DNA of 62,678 nt from Pseudomonas sp. GM21 (GCF_000282215.1 NZ_AKJS01000194.1:1-62678), one strand, 5' to 3'. Shown: positions 43,697-53,169, numbered from the stretch's first letter. Made by a program: numbers and translations. Notes: generated by a model from the letters alone, not told the origin.

Positions 43697-44430
43697 GGCA
43701 ATTCACAGTTGCGGTGACCGCAAAGGTCGTGCATGAAACTGAGTTGGGGCCCATCTCGGGAAAGCCACTGTCCCACAGTGGGAGCATCACAGATTCACTG
43801 TGGGAGCGGCGGTGCGACGATTCGACTTGCCCGCGAAGAGACCAATAGCCCCAACACAAAATCAGGATCAGGATCAGGACAGACTATCCGGATCCTGCAA
43901 TCGAGAATCGGGCGTTCAACCAAAATCGCTAGCCTGATGTCGTTCAGGCACCTGGCTCGCCTCATCGCCCCACGTTCGGTTAATGCTCTTCGCGAGACCC
44001 ACTACTTCTGGATTCCGCTGGGTCTTCTCGATGTCGAACTGAGCACGGAGTGTGTTGGAGATTTCTGCACCGATGACGCAATGTCATGGGATGAACAACG
44101 CTCGGCGAACAGTCATCACGCAGCCCCGGACTCACTTGAGTTTCTTCTGCATGAACTCCAGGTCAACCACTCTTGATAGTGTGTTGAAGCTACAGGACCT
44201 TACCAGCTGGAATCCGCCGAAACATTCCTTCACGTGTGCGTGGGGCTTTCCGTCTGGCCGGTGAAGAAAGCCCGGTGCTGTGCGTCCGGAGTTGCCTGAA
44301 GACAGCGCAGCAGAACATAGGTGTGTTGGACGAACGTCATCCGCGCTTTCTTGGCAATGCTGCCCTTTCCGTTTGACTGTCTGCTGAACACCTAGCGTTC
44401 ATGACCGCTGACGCATCCGGAATAACGATA

Positions 44431-44474
44431 TGATTATATGTTCCTTTCATAATTAGCGGTCATTAATATAATCA
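44431..44474. promoter_or_regulatory. AT-rich inverted repeat upstream of the sulfonate-type operon
   Basis: TGATTATAT (44431-44439) and ATATAATCA (44466-44474) form perfect 9-bp arms around a centre containing AATTAGC. About 100 bp before the first gene. A likely operator/promoter region, perhaps for CysB or a related LysR regulator of sulfur genes. Confidence 0.5.
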
Positions 44475-44574
44475 AATCTGTTTTCTGGCTTAGCCTGAGA
44501 ACCTCGCCGGGACGTCACTTTGCTGGGCCAATTTTTGCCCAGCCTCCTCGAATTCACCCATGCCAGGGCCTTTC

Positions 44575-45516
44575 ATGAAGTTGAAAAAACTCATCGTCGC
44601 CGCCAGTCTGTTGTTCGCCGCAGCAGGGGTTCATGCGGAGCAAGCCATCGATATCAGCTACCAGCGCTCCTCGACGTTATGGATTTTGCTAAAGCAAAGC
44701 GGCCAGCTGGAGGAGCGTTTGAAACCCTTGGGCTTCACCGTCAACTGGCATGAGTTCAGCACTGGCCTGCTCAGCTCGTTGAACGCGGGGAGTGTCGACT
44801 TGCATGCAGACGTAGCGGACGCCTTTGCGTTGTTCACCCAGGCAGCAGACGCGCCGCTGACCTACTACGCGCGGGAAAATCCGTCGTCCAGTGCTCAGGC
44901 GATCATCGTTCAGGACAATTCACCGATCCATAGCGTCGCAGATCTGAAAGGCAAAACCGTCGCGGTTTCCAAAGGATCTGGCAGCAACTTTTTGTTGATT
45001 GCGGCGCTGAAGAAAGCCGGATTGACCCTCGCCGATATCACTCCGCGTTACCTGGAAGCGCCGGATGGCGGGGCAGCATTTGCCAACGGCAGTGTCGATG
45101 CATGGGCTATCTGGGATCCGTTCCTGGCGACCCAACAACGGGAACATCAGGTGCGTGTGCTGGCTGATGGCAAGGACGGTGTCGCCAATTACAACCGCTT
45201 CTACCTGGCGACGTCTAAATTCGCCAATGCCCATCCGGACGTGCTGCAAGTCACCTTCGATACCCTGCGCGAGACCGGGCGATGGGTCAAAGCGCACCCG
45301 CAAGAAGCCGCGCAAATCCTCGGGCCACTGTGGGGCAACATTCCGCCCGCCACGGTCGAGTTGGCGAACACTCGCCGCAGCTACGACATCGTCCCGGTCA
45401 AGGTCGATGAACTGGCCGAGCAGCAACGCATCGCCGACACCTATTACGCGGCAAAGCTCACACCCAAGCCGTTGAAGGTGTCCGACATCGCTGTCTGGAC
45501 GCCGAAGGCGCAGTAA
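44575..45516 (+). CDS. Sulfonate-type ABC transporter substrate-binding protein (SsuA/TauA family) 1
   Basis: 313 aa from the ATG giving MKLKKLIVAAS. Signal peptide residues 1-21 (ends VHA). Family signature: QRSSTLWILLKQSG, WHEFSTGLLSSLNAGSVDLHADVADAF, DLKGKTVAVSKGSGSNFLL and DAWAIWDPF. It binds an alkanesulfonate-like ligand in the periplasm. First gene of a six-gene operon. Close to the orphan binding protein at 52188-53165, so the two are paralogues with probably different ligands. Confidence 0.88.
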   Translation: MKLKKLIVAASLLFAAAGVHAEQAIDISYQRSSTLWILLKQSGQLEERLKPLGFTVNWHEFSTGLLSSLNAGSVDLHADVADAFALFTQAADAPLTYYARENPSSSAQAIIVQDNSPIHSVADLKGKTVAVSKGSGSNFLLIAALKKAGLTLADITPRYLEAPDGGAAFANGSVDAWAIWDPFLATQQREHQVRVLADGKDGVANYNRFYLATSKFANAHPDVLQVTFDTLRETGRWVKAHPQEAAQILGPLWGNIPPATVELANTRRSYDIVPVKVDELAEQQRIADTYYAAKLTPKPLKVSDIAVWTPKAQ

Positions 45517-45528
45517 GGGAGCGTTGCC

Positions 45529-46854
45529 ATGAGTCGCCAAATTCACTTGTCAGCCTTCTTGCTGACCGGGCCGGTCATCCACAGCCACGCGGCGTGGCGT
45601 CACCCGGAAACCGTCGGCAATTACCTTGAGCCCGAATACTACACGCGCGTTGCGAAAGTCGTGGAGGAGGGGTTGTTCGACTTTTTGTTCTTCGCCGATC
45701 GCCTCGCGGTGGGTGACCAGATGGGTGGCACCCGGGACCTGGCCTTGCGTTATGGCGCTCAGGACGCGACGCGCCTGGACCCGTTGCCAATCCTGTCTTA
45801 CCTGGTCGGGCAAACCAGCAAGCTGGGTCTGGGGGCAACCCGTTCCACCACTTATTACGAACCGGCGCATATCGCCCGGGAATTCGCCACCCTGGACCAC
45901 CTGTCCAAAGGCCGTGCCGCGTGGAACATCGTCACTTCGATGAACGACAGTGAAGGGCGTCTGTTCGGAAAGGACAAGCACCTGGAACATGACCTGCGTT
46001 ACGACCGCGCCGACGAATTTGTCGAAGTGGCGTTGAAGCTGTGGCGTAGTTGGGGAGCAGACGCGCTCAAGCTCGACCGCGAAAGTGGGGTGCTGGCCGA
46101 TCCATCGAAGATCCACTCGGTGCAGCACCACGGCGAGTGGTTCAAGGTCGAAGGCCCGCTGAATATTCCGCGTACTCCCCAAGGTCGTCCGGTGCTGATC
46201 CAGGCCGGCTCGTCTGGTCGTGGTCGACGTTTCGGCGCGCGTTGGGCCGAGGCGATCTTCACTATTCATCCACATTTGGCCGCCATGCGCGCCTTCCGTG
46301 ACGACGTGCGTGCGCAGGTCGTGCAACAGGGGCGGGAGGCTGACAGCTGCAAAGTGCTGACGGCGATCATGCCGTTTATTGGTGGCACTGAAGCCGAAGC
46401 GCGGGCCAAGCGTGATCGGCACAACGCGCTGGCGCGTCCGGAGTTGGGGCTGGTCACGCTGGCGTCACAGCTCAATGTCGATCTGTCGCCGTTTCCGTTA
46501 TCCGCGACCCTGGCCGAGGTTGCGCAATCGCCATTGATCCATCCTGCTGCCGCCGAAAAGCTGTTGATGCAAGGCGCGGAAACGACCCTGGAGCAGCTGG
46601 GACGGATTTTCTCCAGCAGCGTACGCGTGCCGCAACTCGTGGGCACCGGCGCACAAATCGCCGATCAATTGGCCGAATTGTTCCTGGGCGATGGCTGCGA
46701 CGGTTTCGTGATCTCGCCGGGTTACCTGCCGGGCTCGTTCAGCGAATTCGTCGAAAGCGTGATTCCACATCTGCAACGTAAAGGCTTGTTCCGCCGCGCT
46801 TACGAAGGCTCGACCCTGCGCGAGCATCTGGGGCTCGGCGAATTGAAAGACTAA
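45529..46854 (+). CDS. FMN-dependent monooxygenase, NtaA/SnaA/DszA family (LLM class) 1
   Basis: 441 aa with AAGGGAG upstream of ATG. Bacterial-luciferase-fold two-component monooxygenase of the NtaA/SnaA/DszA group: FFADRLAVGDQM, LDPLPILSYLVGQTSKLGLGATRSTTYYEPAHIAREFATLDHLSKGRAAWNIVTS, and PVLIQAGSSGRGR. These oxidise sulfones, sulfonates or amines with FMNH2 supplied by a separate reductase. Its place between sulfonate transporter genes indicates C-S cleavage of an imported organosulfur compound. No reductase gene is in the operon. Confidence 0.88.
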   Translation: MSRQIHLSAFLLTGPVIHSHAAWRHPETVGNYLEPEYYTRVAKVVEEGLFDFLFFADRLAVGDQMGGTRDLALRYGAQDATRLDPLPILSYLVGQTSKLGLGATRSTTYYEPAHIAREFATLDHLSKGRAAWNIVTSMNDSEGRLFGKDKHLEHDLRYDRADEFVEVALKLWRSWGADALKLDRESGVLADPSKIHSVQHHGEWFKVEGPLNIPRTPQGRPVLIQAGSSGRGRRFGARWAEAIFTIHPHLAAMRAFRDDVRAQVVQQGREADSCKVLTAIMPFIGGTEAEARAKRDRHNALARPELGLVTLASQLNVDLSPFPLSATLAEVAQSPLIHPAAAEKLLMQGAETTLEQLGRIFSSSVRVPQLVGTGAQIADQLAELFLGDGCDGFVISPGYLPGSFSEFVESVIPHLQRKGLFRRAYEGSTLREHLGLGELKD

Positions 46855-46883
46855 CCACCTCTACCAACCAAAGGGATATTTGA

Positions 46884-47966
46884 ATGGCTGTTTTCGATCG
46901 ATTGACCCGTCGTCACTTGCTGGGTCTGGCCAGCGTCGCCCTGGCGAGTCCACTGCTGATGTCGCTGCCGCGCCCCAGTTGGGCGGCCGATGAACACGCT
47001 GGACACGATGGACACGCCGTCGATACCGGCGCCGAGCCCACCGGCACTGGTGAGTTCATCCGGCTGGACACCCCGCGTGCGCTGAAGCTGGCGGTGAATC
47101 TCAATGCCGTATGCCTGGCGCCGGTGGTCATCGCGCACGGACAAGGCTTCTTCAAGAAGCACAACCTTGATGTCGAACTGGTCAACTTCGGCAACTCCAC
47201 CGAAGTGCTGCTCGAAGCGATTGCCACCGGTAAGGCCGATGCGGGTGTCGGCATGGCGTTGCGTTGGCTCAAGGCGCTGGAGCAGGGCTTCGACGTCAAG
47301 CTGACCGCGGGTACACACGGTGGTTGCCTGCGTTTGCTCAGTGCGGTCAACGGCAATGTTCATAAGCTCGAAGACCTCAAGGGCAAAACCATCGGCGTCA
47401 CCGACATGGCCAGTCCGGACCGGAATTTCTTCTCGATCCTGCTGAAAAAACACGGCGTCGATCCGGTGCGCGATGTGGACTGGCGACTGTTCCCGGCCGA
47501 CCTGTTGGGCACTGCGCTGGAGCGTGGTGAAGTCCAGGCGGTCAGCGGCAGTGACCCGTTCATGTACCGCTTGATCAATTCCGGCAAGGCTCAGGAGCTG
47601 TCCACCAACCTGGTCGAAGAGTACGCCAACCTCAGTTGCTGCGTCGTCGGCGTCACCGGCAAATTGGTACGCGAAGAAAAACGCGTGGCCGCGGCGCTGA
47701 CCCAAGCGATTCTCGAGGCCCACGATTATTCGGTGAAAAATCCCGAGGCGGTGGCCAAGGGTTTCCAGGCCCATGCGTTGAATACTTCGGTCGAAGAAGT
47801 CAAAGCGATCCTGCATGACCACACCCACGGCCACCATGCCGTGGGCGCGCTGCTGACCAAAGAAATCATCACCTACGTCACTGACCTGCAAACCGTGGAA
47901 GTGATTCGCCAGAGCACTAACGCCGGCGAGTTCGCCAAGGAGATCACTGTCGATGTCTTCAGCTGA
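46884..47966 (+). CDS. Tat-exported ABC substrate-binding protein with His-rich segments
   Basis: 360 aa. The N-terminus has a Tat-type motif (TRRHLLGLASVALASPLL). After cleavage the protein starts with a His-rich tract (DEHAGHDGHAVD, residues 37-48), and a second His cluster HDHTHGHHAVG is near residue 313. The core matches NrtA/SsuA/TauA-type binding proteins (NFGNSTEVLLEAIATGKADAGVGMALRWL, LKGKTIGVTDMASPDRNFF). Tat export suggests folding with a cofactor or metal in the cytoplasm. The permease gene overlaps by 14 bp, so this is the cognate binding protein. Confidence 0.82.
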   Translation: MAVFDRLTRRHLLGLASVALASPLLMSLPRPSWAADEHAGHDGHAVDTGAEPTGTGEFIRLDTPRALKLAVNLNAVCLAPVVIAHGQGFFKKHNLDVELVNFGNSTEVLLEAIATGKADAGVGMALRWLKALEQGFDVKLTAGTHGGCLRLLSAVNGNVHKLEDLKGKTIGVTDMASPDRNFFSILLKKHGVDPVRDVDWRLFPADLLGTALERGEVQAVSGSDPFMYRLINSGKAQELSTNLVEEYANLSCCVVGVTGKLVREEKRVAAALTQAILEAHDYSVKNPEAVAKGFQAHALNTSVEEVKAILHDHTHGHHAVGALLTKEIITYVTDLQTVEVIRQSTNAGEFAKEITVDVFS

Positions 47967-48951
47967 ATTTTCGACACTGGCCGCTCCCGCCACGCAGCGG
48001 GCTTTCAAGGTGTGGCGCCAAGGCGCGATTGCGGTGGCGACGTGGGTGGCGGTCGCGTTGTTGATCAGCTATTGGCCGAATGCCACGCGGGTTTGGCCAA
48101 TGACCCAGGGCCTGGCGAATCTGAGTCTGGCAGTGGCGGCATTGATCGGACTGTTGGGCCTCGTCGGTCACTGGTCTGCGAAGGTCGCCACGCGTATAAG
48201 TGCCGCGGGTGCCTGGTTGATCGCGCTGCCGATTCTGTTGGGTATCTGGGAACTGCTGACCGCCAAGCTGGGCTTGCTGCCGGTGCCGTTCTTTGCACCG
48301 CCGCAGGCGTTGCTCGCGGTGTACGTGGAAGATTGGCCGCGTCTGGCTGAAAGCTTGCTGCACTCGGCGCTGTTACTGGGCAGTGGTGTGGCGCTGGGCG
48401 TTGCGACCGGGTTTGTTGCCGGGGTCGCCATCGGCTGGTCGAGCAGCATCGGCTACTGGCTGCATCCGGTCTTGCGCATTCTCGGTCCAGTGCCTTCGAC
48501 GGCATTGTTGCCGCTGTGCTTTTTTCTGTTTCCCACCAGTTGGAGTGCCAGTGTTTTCCTGATCGCCCTGGCGACCTGGTTTCCGGTGACGGTGCTGACC
48601 TGGTCCGGCGTGGCCAGCGTCGACAAAGCTTATTACGACGTCGCACGGACCCTGGGCGCGAAGCAGGGCTTTCTGATTTTCAAAGTGGCGATCCCGGCGG
48701 CATTGCCCCATGTGTTCGTCGGTGTGTTCATGGGGCTCGGTGCGTCGTTCTCGACCTTGGTGGTCGCGGAAATGATGGGCGTCAAATCCGGCATCGGCTG
48801 GTACTTGCAATGGGCCCAAGGCTGGGCGGCCTACGCCAATATGTACGCGGCGCTGTTGATCATGGCGCTTGCCTGCTCGGGGTTGATCTCCGGGCTGTTT
48901 CTGATCCGTGACCGACTGTTGGCCTGGCAAAAAGGAGCGGTGAAATGGTAG
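47953..48951 (+). CDS. ABC transporter permease, SsuC/TauC-like
   Basis: 332 aa. Seven or more membrane helices; the BPD-type EAA loop region lies in VDKAYYDVARTLGAKQGFLIFKVAIPAALPHVFVG. Compared with SsuC/TauC (about 260-275 aa) it has an N-terminal addition of roughly 60 residues with two further helices. Overlaps the binding-protein and ATPase genes. Partner of the Tat binding protein and the following ATPase. Confidence 0.88.
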   Translation: MSSAEFSTLAAPATQRAFKVWRQGAIAVATWVAVALLISYWPNATRVWPMTQGLANLSLAVAALIGLLGLVGHWSAKVATRISAAGAWLIALPILLGIWELLTAKLGLLPVPFFAPPQALLAVYVEDWPRLAESLLHSALLLGSGVALGVATGFVAGVAIGWSSSIGYWLHPVLRILGPVPSTALLPLCFFLFPTSWSASVFLIALATWFPVTVLTWSGVASVDKAYYDVARTLGAKQGFLIFKVAIPAALPHVFVGVFMGLGASFSTLVVAEMMGVKSGIGWYLQWAQGWAAYANMYAALLIMALACSGLISGLFLIRDRLLAWQKGAVKW

Positions 48952-49739
48952 CGCTGGCACACACATCGGCCGCCCCGGTTTTGCCTGGGCTGGCGTTGCG
49001 CATTAACAAGTTGAGTCACGGTTTTGCCCTGGACGGTCAGCGCTTGCCGGTACTGGAGCAGGTTTCCCTCGACGTGGCCCCCGGTGAGTTCGTCGCCTTG
49101 CTTGGGCCTTCAGGTTGCGGTAAGTCCACCCTGTTGCGACTGGTGGCTGGGCTGGAACCGGCCGATTCCGGTACGGTGCTGGCCGATGGCGCACCGATTA
49201 CCGGCCCGGACCCGAGCCGGGTCGTGGTGTTCCAGGACCCGACCCTGTACCCATGGCGGCGCGTGTGGGACAACGTCGCCCTTGGCCTGGAAGCCCAAGG
49301 CCTGCTCAAGACCCATTCCGCCAAGGTCGATGCCGCCCTGGAAAAAGTCGGCCTCAGTCAATTCGCGCGGGCGTATCCACGGCAGCTATCCGGGGGCATG
49401 GCCCAGCGCGTTGCCTTGGCCCGGGCACTGGTCAACGAACCGCGTCTGCTGATTCTCGACGAGCCGCTGGGCAAGCTTGATTCGCTGACCCGTATCACGA
49501 TGCAGAAAGAACTGATCGATCTTTGGCAACGCCAGGGCTACACCGCGCTGCTGGTGACCCACGATGTCGAAGAAGCCTTGCTGCTGGCCAATCGGGTGAT
49601 TGTATTCAGTGATCGCCCGGCCGCGATCAAGGCACAACTGACCATCGAGCGGACGTATCCGCGTCATCGCGACGATCCTTATCTGGTGGACCTGCGGCGC
49701 CAGATCATGGGTTTGCTTGGGTTGGGGGAGAGCTGGTAA
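48945..49739 (+). CDS. ABC transporter ATPase, SsuB/TauB-like
   Basis: 264 aa. Walker A GPSGCGKST (54-62), Q-loop FQDPTLYPWRRVWDNV, signature LSGGMAQR (148-155), Walker B LLILDEP (168-174), H-loop VTHDVEEAL. The LYPW in the Q-loop region is typical of sulfonate/taurine/nitrate importers. Overlaps the permease end by 7 bp. Confidence 0.92.
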   Translation: MVALAHTSAAPVLPGLALRINKLSHGFALDGQRLPVLEQVSLDVAPGEFVALLGPSGCGKSTLLRLVAGLEPADSGTVLADGAPITGPDPSRVVVFQDPTLYPWRRVWDNVALGLEAQGLLKTHSAKVDAALEKVGLSQFARAYPRQLSGGMAQRVALARALVNEPRLLILDEPLGKLDSLTRITMQKELIDLWQRQGYTALLVTHDVEEALLLANRVIVFSDRPAAIKAQLTIERTYPRHRDDPYLVDLRRQIMGLLGLGESW

Positions 49740-49818
49740 TCCCTGGTTTCGAGACAACGAAACCCCAGTATGTTCGCTCCCACAACGGGGCCACATTTCA
49801 TAGGGAATACATCGCACC

Positions 49819-52089
49819 ATGAGTTTCACTTCATTGCATTGGGGCGCGTACTGCCCGCAGGTCGTCCACGGGAAATTGGAGGCGATGGTTCCAGTGGAGT
49901 GGGACCCGGATCCGTCGCCCATCGGTGCCTCGGTACCGGACGCCATTACGTCGCCGACGCGGATCCTGCGGCCGGCGGTGCGCCGCAGCTATCTGGAGAA
50001 TCCCGGCGCCCATCCCGAACGGCGGGGTCAGGAACCCTTTGTCGAAGTGTCGTGGGACGTCGCGTTGGACCTGGTCGCCAGGGAACTGAAACGGGTCAAG
50101 ACCGAGCAAGGTAACCAGGCTATTTTTGGCGGCAGTTACGGCTGGGGCAGCGCCGGGCGTTTCCATCATGCGCAAAGCCAGTTGCACCGATTTCTCAATC
50201 TGTTCGGCGGCTACGTTTTTAGCGCAGACAGCTATAGCCTTGGCGCCGGACGGGTGCTGATGCCGCACATTGTCGGCAACATGGATGGATTGCTGGCTGC
50301 GCATACCTCGTGGAAAAATCTGGCGCAGCATTGCGAGTTGTTCGTCGCCTTCGGCGGCCTGCCGGCGAAAAACGCGCAGACCAGTCCCGGTGGAGCGAGT
50401 GAGCACCTGTTGTCCCGCGCGCTGGAAGACATGTCTGAGGCCGGCGTGCAGTTCCTCAACGTCAGTCCCTTGCGCGACGATCTGAGCGGACCGAAAAAAA
50501 TTCAATGGTTGCCGGTTCGCCCCGGCAGTGACACCGCGCTGATGATGGCGTTGTCCTACGTGCTGGTCAGTGAAGGTTTGCACAACGAGGACTTCATTCA
50601 GCGCTACACGGTCGGCTATGAGCAGTTTCGCGCTTATCTGCTCGGCCATGTCGATGGCCAACCCAAAGACCCACTGTGGGCACAGGCGCTAACGGACATT
50701 CCAGCAGCGCAAATCACCGCGCTGGCACGGCGCATGGCCAGCCAGCGGACCATGATCAACATCGCCTATTCCCTGCAGCGTTCTGTGCATGGCGAACAGC
50801 CGTTCTGGATGACCGTGACCCTGGCCGCGCTGCTCGGGCAAATCGGCTTGCCGGGGGGTGGTTTCGGCTTGGGTTATGGCTGCATGAACAACACTGGTAG
50901 TGGTCGCAAAGCGTTTTCCGGGCCGCGCTTTTCCCAAGGGGCCAATCCGGTCAAGGATTTCATTCCGGTGGCACGGGTCAGCGACATGCTGCTCAATCCG
51001 GGCGCGCCGTTCGACTACAACGGCAAACAGTTGCAGTACCCGGACATCCGTCTGGTCTATTGGGCGGGGGGTAACATTTTCCATCACCATCAGGACCTCA
51101 ATCGTTTGCTGGAGGCCTGGAAGCGTCCGGAAACCATCGTTGTTCATGAGCAGTACTGGACCGCCCAGGCCAAGTATTCGGATATCGTGTTACCGGCGAC
51201 GACGGCCCTGGAGCGCAACGACATCGGCAGCTCCGCGTCGGACCGCTTCATGATCGCGATGCGCCAGGCAATCGCGCCGGTGGGCGAGTCCAGGGATGAC
51301 TATTCGATTCTGGCCGATATCTCCGCGCGCCTGGGTTTCGCCGACGCCTTCACCGAAGGTCGCGACGCCGAGGCATGGTTGCGATTTACCTATGACGAGT
51401 CCCGGGGCAGGGCGCAGGACCAGGGGATTGAGCTGCCAGACTACGACGCTTTCTGGCGAGATGGACTGTTCGAAATTGCCTACCCCGACACCGATACCGT
51501 CCTGCTCAAGTCCTTCCGTGAAGATCCGGACGCGAATCCATTGCCTACCCCATCGGGGCGGATCGAAATCTTTTCCGAACGCATCGCGAGTTTTGACTAT
51601 GCCGACTGCCCCGGTCACCCGGTGTGGCTGGACAAGCCGCCGACGCCGTTCCCGCTGCAGTTGTTATCGAACCAACCGAAAACCCGTCTGCACAGTCAGT
51701 ACGATCACGGTGCCTACAGCCGGTCTTCGAAAATCCGCCAGCGTGAACCGCTGACGCTCAACACCGAGGACGCACGCGCCCGGGGCATTGTCGATGGTGA
51801 CGTAGTCAAGGTGTTCAACGAGCGCGGCGCCTTTCTGGCCGGGGTGATTGTCTCGGACGGAATCCGTCCTGGGGTGGTGCAAATCGCCACTGGGGCCTGG
51901 TTCGATCCGCTGGTTCATGGCGAAAGAAACAGCCTGGACAAACATGGCAACCCGAACATGATCACGGCCGATGTCGGCTCGTCGAGTTTGTCTCAAGGCT
52001 GCTCGGCGCAAACCGCTTCGGTGGAGATCGTGAGGTGGGATCAGGCGTTGCCTGCCGTCACCGCTTTCGAGCCGCCGTTGATGGTTTAA
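49819..52089 (+). CDS. Molybdopterin-dependent S-/N-oxide reductase, BisC-like
   Basis: 756 aa, DMSO-reductase family without an N-terminal iron-sulfur motif or signal peptide, hence cytoplasmic. The molybdenum ligand is probably Ser140 in SADSYSLGAGRV; VFGG-type pterin contacts and RLHSQYDHGAYSRSSKIRQREP near the C-terminus are family features. BisC-type enzymes reduce biotin sulfoxide, methionine sulfoxide and other S-oxides. Its position after a sulfonate-type transporter and monooxygenase suggests that an imported organosulfur compound is first reduced or that sulfoxide intermediates are recycled. The intergenic gap of 79 bp is compatible with one operon. Confidence 0.85.
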   Translation: MSFTSLHWGAYCPQVVHGKLEAMVPVEWDPDPSPIGASVPDAITSPTRILRPAVRRSYLENPGAHPERRGQEPFVEVSWDVALDLVARELKRVKTEQGNQAIFGGSYGWGSAGRFHHAQSQLHRFLNLFGGYVFSADSYSLGAGRVLMPHIVGNMDGLLAAHTSWKNLAQHCELFVAFGGLPAKNAQTSPGGASEHLLSRALEDMSEAGVQFLNVSPLRDDLSGPKKIQWLPVRPGSDTALMMALSYVLVSEGLHNEDFIQRYTVGYEQFRAYLLGHVDGQPKDPLWAQALTDIPAAQITALARRMASQRTMINIAYSLQRSVHGEQPFWMTVTLAALLGQIGLPGGGFGLGYGCMNNTGSGRKAFSGPRFSQGANPVKDFIPVARVSDMLLNPGAPFDYNGKQLQYPDIRLVYWAGGNIFHHHQDLNRLLEAWKRPETIVVHEQYWTAQAKYSDIVLPATTALERNDIGSSASDRFMIAMRQAIAPVGESRDDYSILADISARLGFADAFTEGRDAEAWLRFTYDESRGRAQDQGIELPDYDAFWRDGLFEIAYPDTDTVLLKSFREDPDANPLPTPSGRIEIFSERIASFDYADCPGHPVWLDKPPTPFPLQLLSNQPKTRLHSQYDHGAYSRSSKIRQREPLTLNTEDARARGIVDGDVVKVFNERGAFLAGVIVSDGIRPGVVQIATGAWFDPLVHGERNSLDKHGNPNMITADVGSSSLSQGCSAQTASVEIVRWDQALPAVTAFEPPLMV

Positions 52090-52187
52090 GCGTGCACCTC
52101 ACAGGTTCAGTGTCACGCTTTATTGAATAGCATTGCGGTGTCTGGCCGGGCTCTCTTTGATTGCCTGGATTCGATATCAGCCCCACC

Positions 52188-53165
52188 TCATGGCCGCCAA
52201 ATCCCGACATCCTTCGTATCCACCGCCTTGGGCAACAAGCCAGCGGCAAAAAACGCATCGGCGATTTTCTGTTGTTCACCCAACTCGCCGCTTTTTACCG
52301 GTTGTACCTGATAGCTGCGATGGGTGTTGGCGCTCTCGACGGTTTCTACGCCAAGGTTGCCCCAGAGGGGGCTGAGCACTTGGGCTGCTTCAAGGGGATT
52401 GGTCTTTACCCACCGACCGGTTTTGTCCAATTGCTCATAAACCACCTTGAGTACGTCGGGGTGTGTGTTGGCGTAACTTGTGCTGGTCAGGTAGTAGCGC
52501 TTGTAGCTGGCCAGGCCTGTGCCGTCAGCCAGGGTGCGGGTCGGCAGTTGCCGTTGGGCGCTGGTCAGGAAGGGTTCCCAGGTGACCCAGGCGTCGACCT
52601 TGTTATTCTCGAAGGCCGCGCGACCATCAGCGGGTGACAGATAGGCGGGTTGGATATCGGAGAACGCGAGACCGGCCTTGTTCAGGGCGGCGATGAGCAA
52701 ATAGTGGGCACCGGCAGCTTTGGTCACCGCAACTTTCTTGCCCTTCAAATCAGACAATTGTTGCAGCGACGAGTCTTTGTGCACGACGATCGCCTGGGCT
52801 GATGGCGAGGGTGCTTCCTGGGCGAAGTAGGTCAGTTTGGCTTGTGCAGCCTGGGCGAAAATCGGCACGGTGTCTGCCACATCCGCACTGATGTCGACAT
52901 TGCCGACATTCAGTGCTTCCAGCAGTGGCAGTCCACTGGGAAACTCATGCCAGCTGACATCAATGTTCTGTTGCGCAAGGGCTGTTTCCAAAGAGCCTTG
53001 AGTCTTCAACAGCGTGATCAGTGTCGATGATTTCTGGTAGCCGATCCGCAGCGTTTCGCGGGCCTGGGACGGCAGCGCAAAGGACAGGGCGGCCAGTGCA
53101 GCGACCAGACTGATGAGTAGGGGTTGACGGAGTTTCGCATGACTATTTGCAGTAGATTTCGACAT
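52188..53165 (-). CDS. Sulfonate-type ABC substrate-binding protein 2 (orphan)
   Basis: 325 aa with signal peptide (about residues 1-36, ends SQA). Strongly similar to binding protein 1: QKSSTLITLLKTQGSLE, WHEFPSGLPLLEALNVGNVDISADVADTVPIF, DLKGKKVAVTKAAGAHYLL, DAWVTWEPFL, SPLWGNLGVETVESANTHRSY. It stands alone, convergent with the molybdoenzyme gene; no permease or ATPase follows. It probably feeds the transporter encoded at 47953-49739. Confidence 0.88.
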   Translation of the reverse strand: MSKSTANSHAKLRQPLLISLVAALAALSFALPSQARETLRIGYQKSSTLITLLKTQGSLETALAQQNIDVSWHEFPSGLPLLEALNVGNVDISADVADTVPIFAQAAQAKLTYFAQEAPSPSAQAIVVHKDSSLQQLSDLKGKKVAVTKAAGAHYLLIAALNKAGLAFSDIQPAYLSPADGRAAFENNKVDAWVTWEPFLTSAQRQLPTRTLADGTGLASYKRYYLTSTSYANTHPDVLKVVYEQLDKTGRWVKTNPLEAAQVLSPLWGNLGVETVESANTHRSYQVQPVKSGELGEQQKIADAFFAAGLLPKAVDTKDVGIWRP

Positions 53166-53169
53166 GGCA

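Larger units (their letters stand above)
43536..44574. other. 1-kb region without an intact gene
   Basis: Holds the mexE promoter side (43536-43730), REP-like DNA (about 43770-43850), a stretch of possible gene remnants, and the AT-rich promoter of the sulfur operon. Minus-strand frames show short protein-like pieces that are interrupted: 43916-44083 (EISNTLRAQFDIEKTQRNPE) and one ending at 44132 (VVDLEFMQKKLK). No start with a ribosome site or full-length ORF was found; possibly a decayed gene. Confidence 0.4.

Noticed and set aside
43733..44176. 147-codon plus-strand frame upstream of the sulfur operon
   Set aside because: Begins in REP-like DNA, has no ribosome site, and its translation is not protein-like.
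44522..44543. GCTGGGC-N8-GCCCAGC hairpin before binding protein 1 as a terminator or attenuator
   Set aside because: Stem is real (7 bp) but no T-run or leader ORF accompanies it; kept only as an unexplained hairpin.
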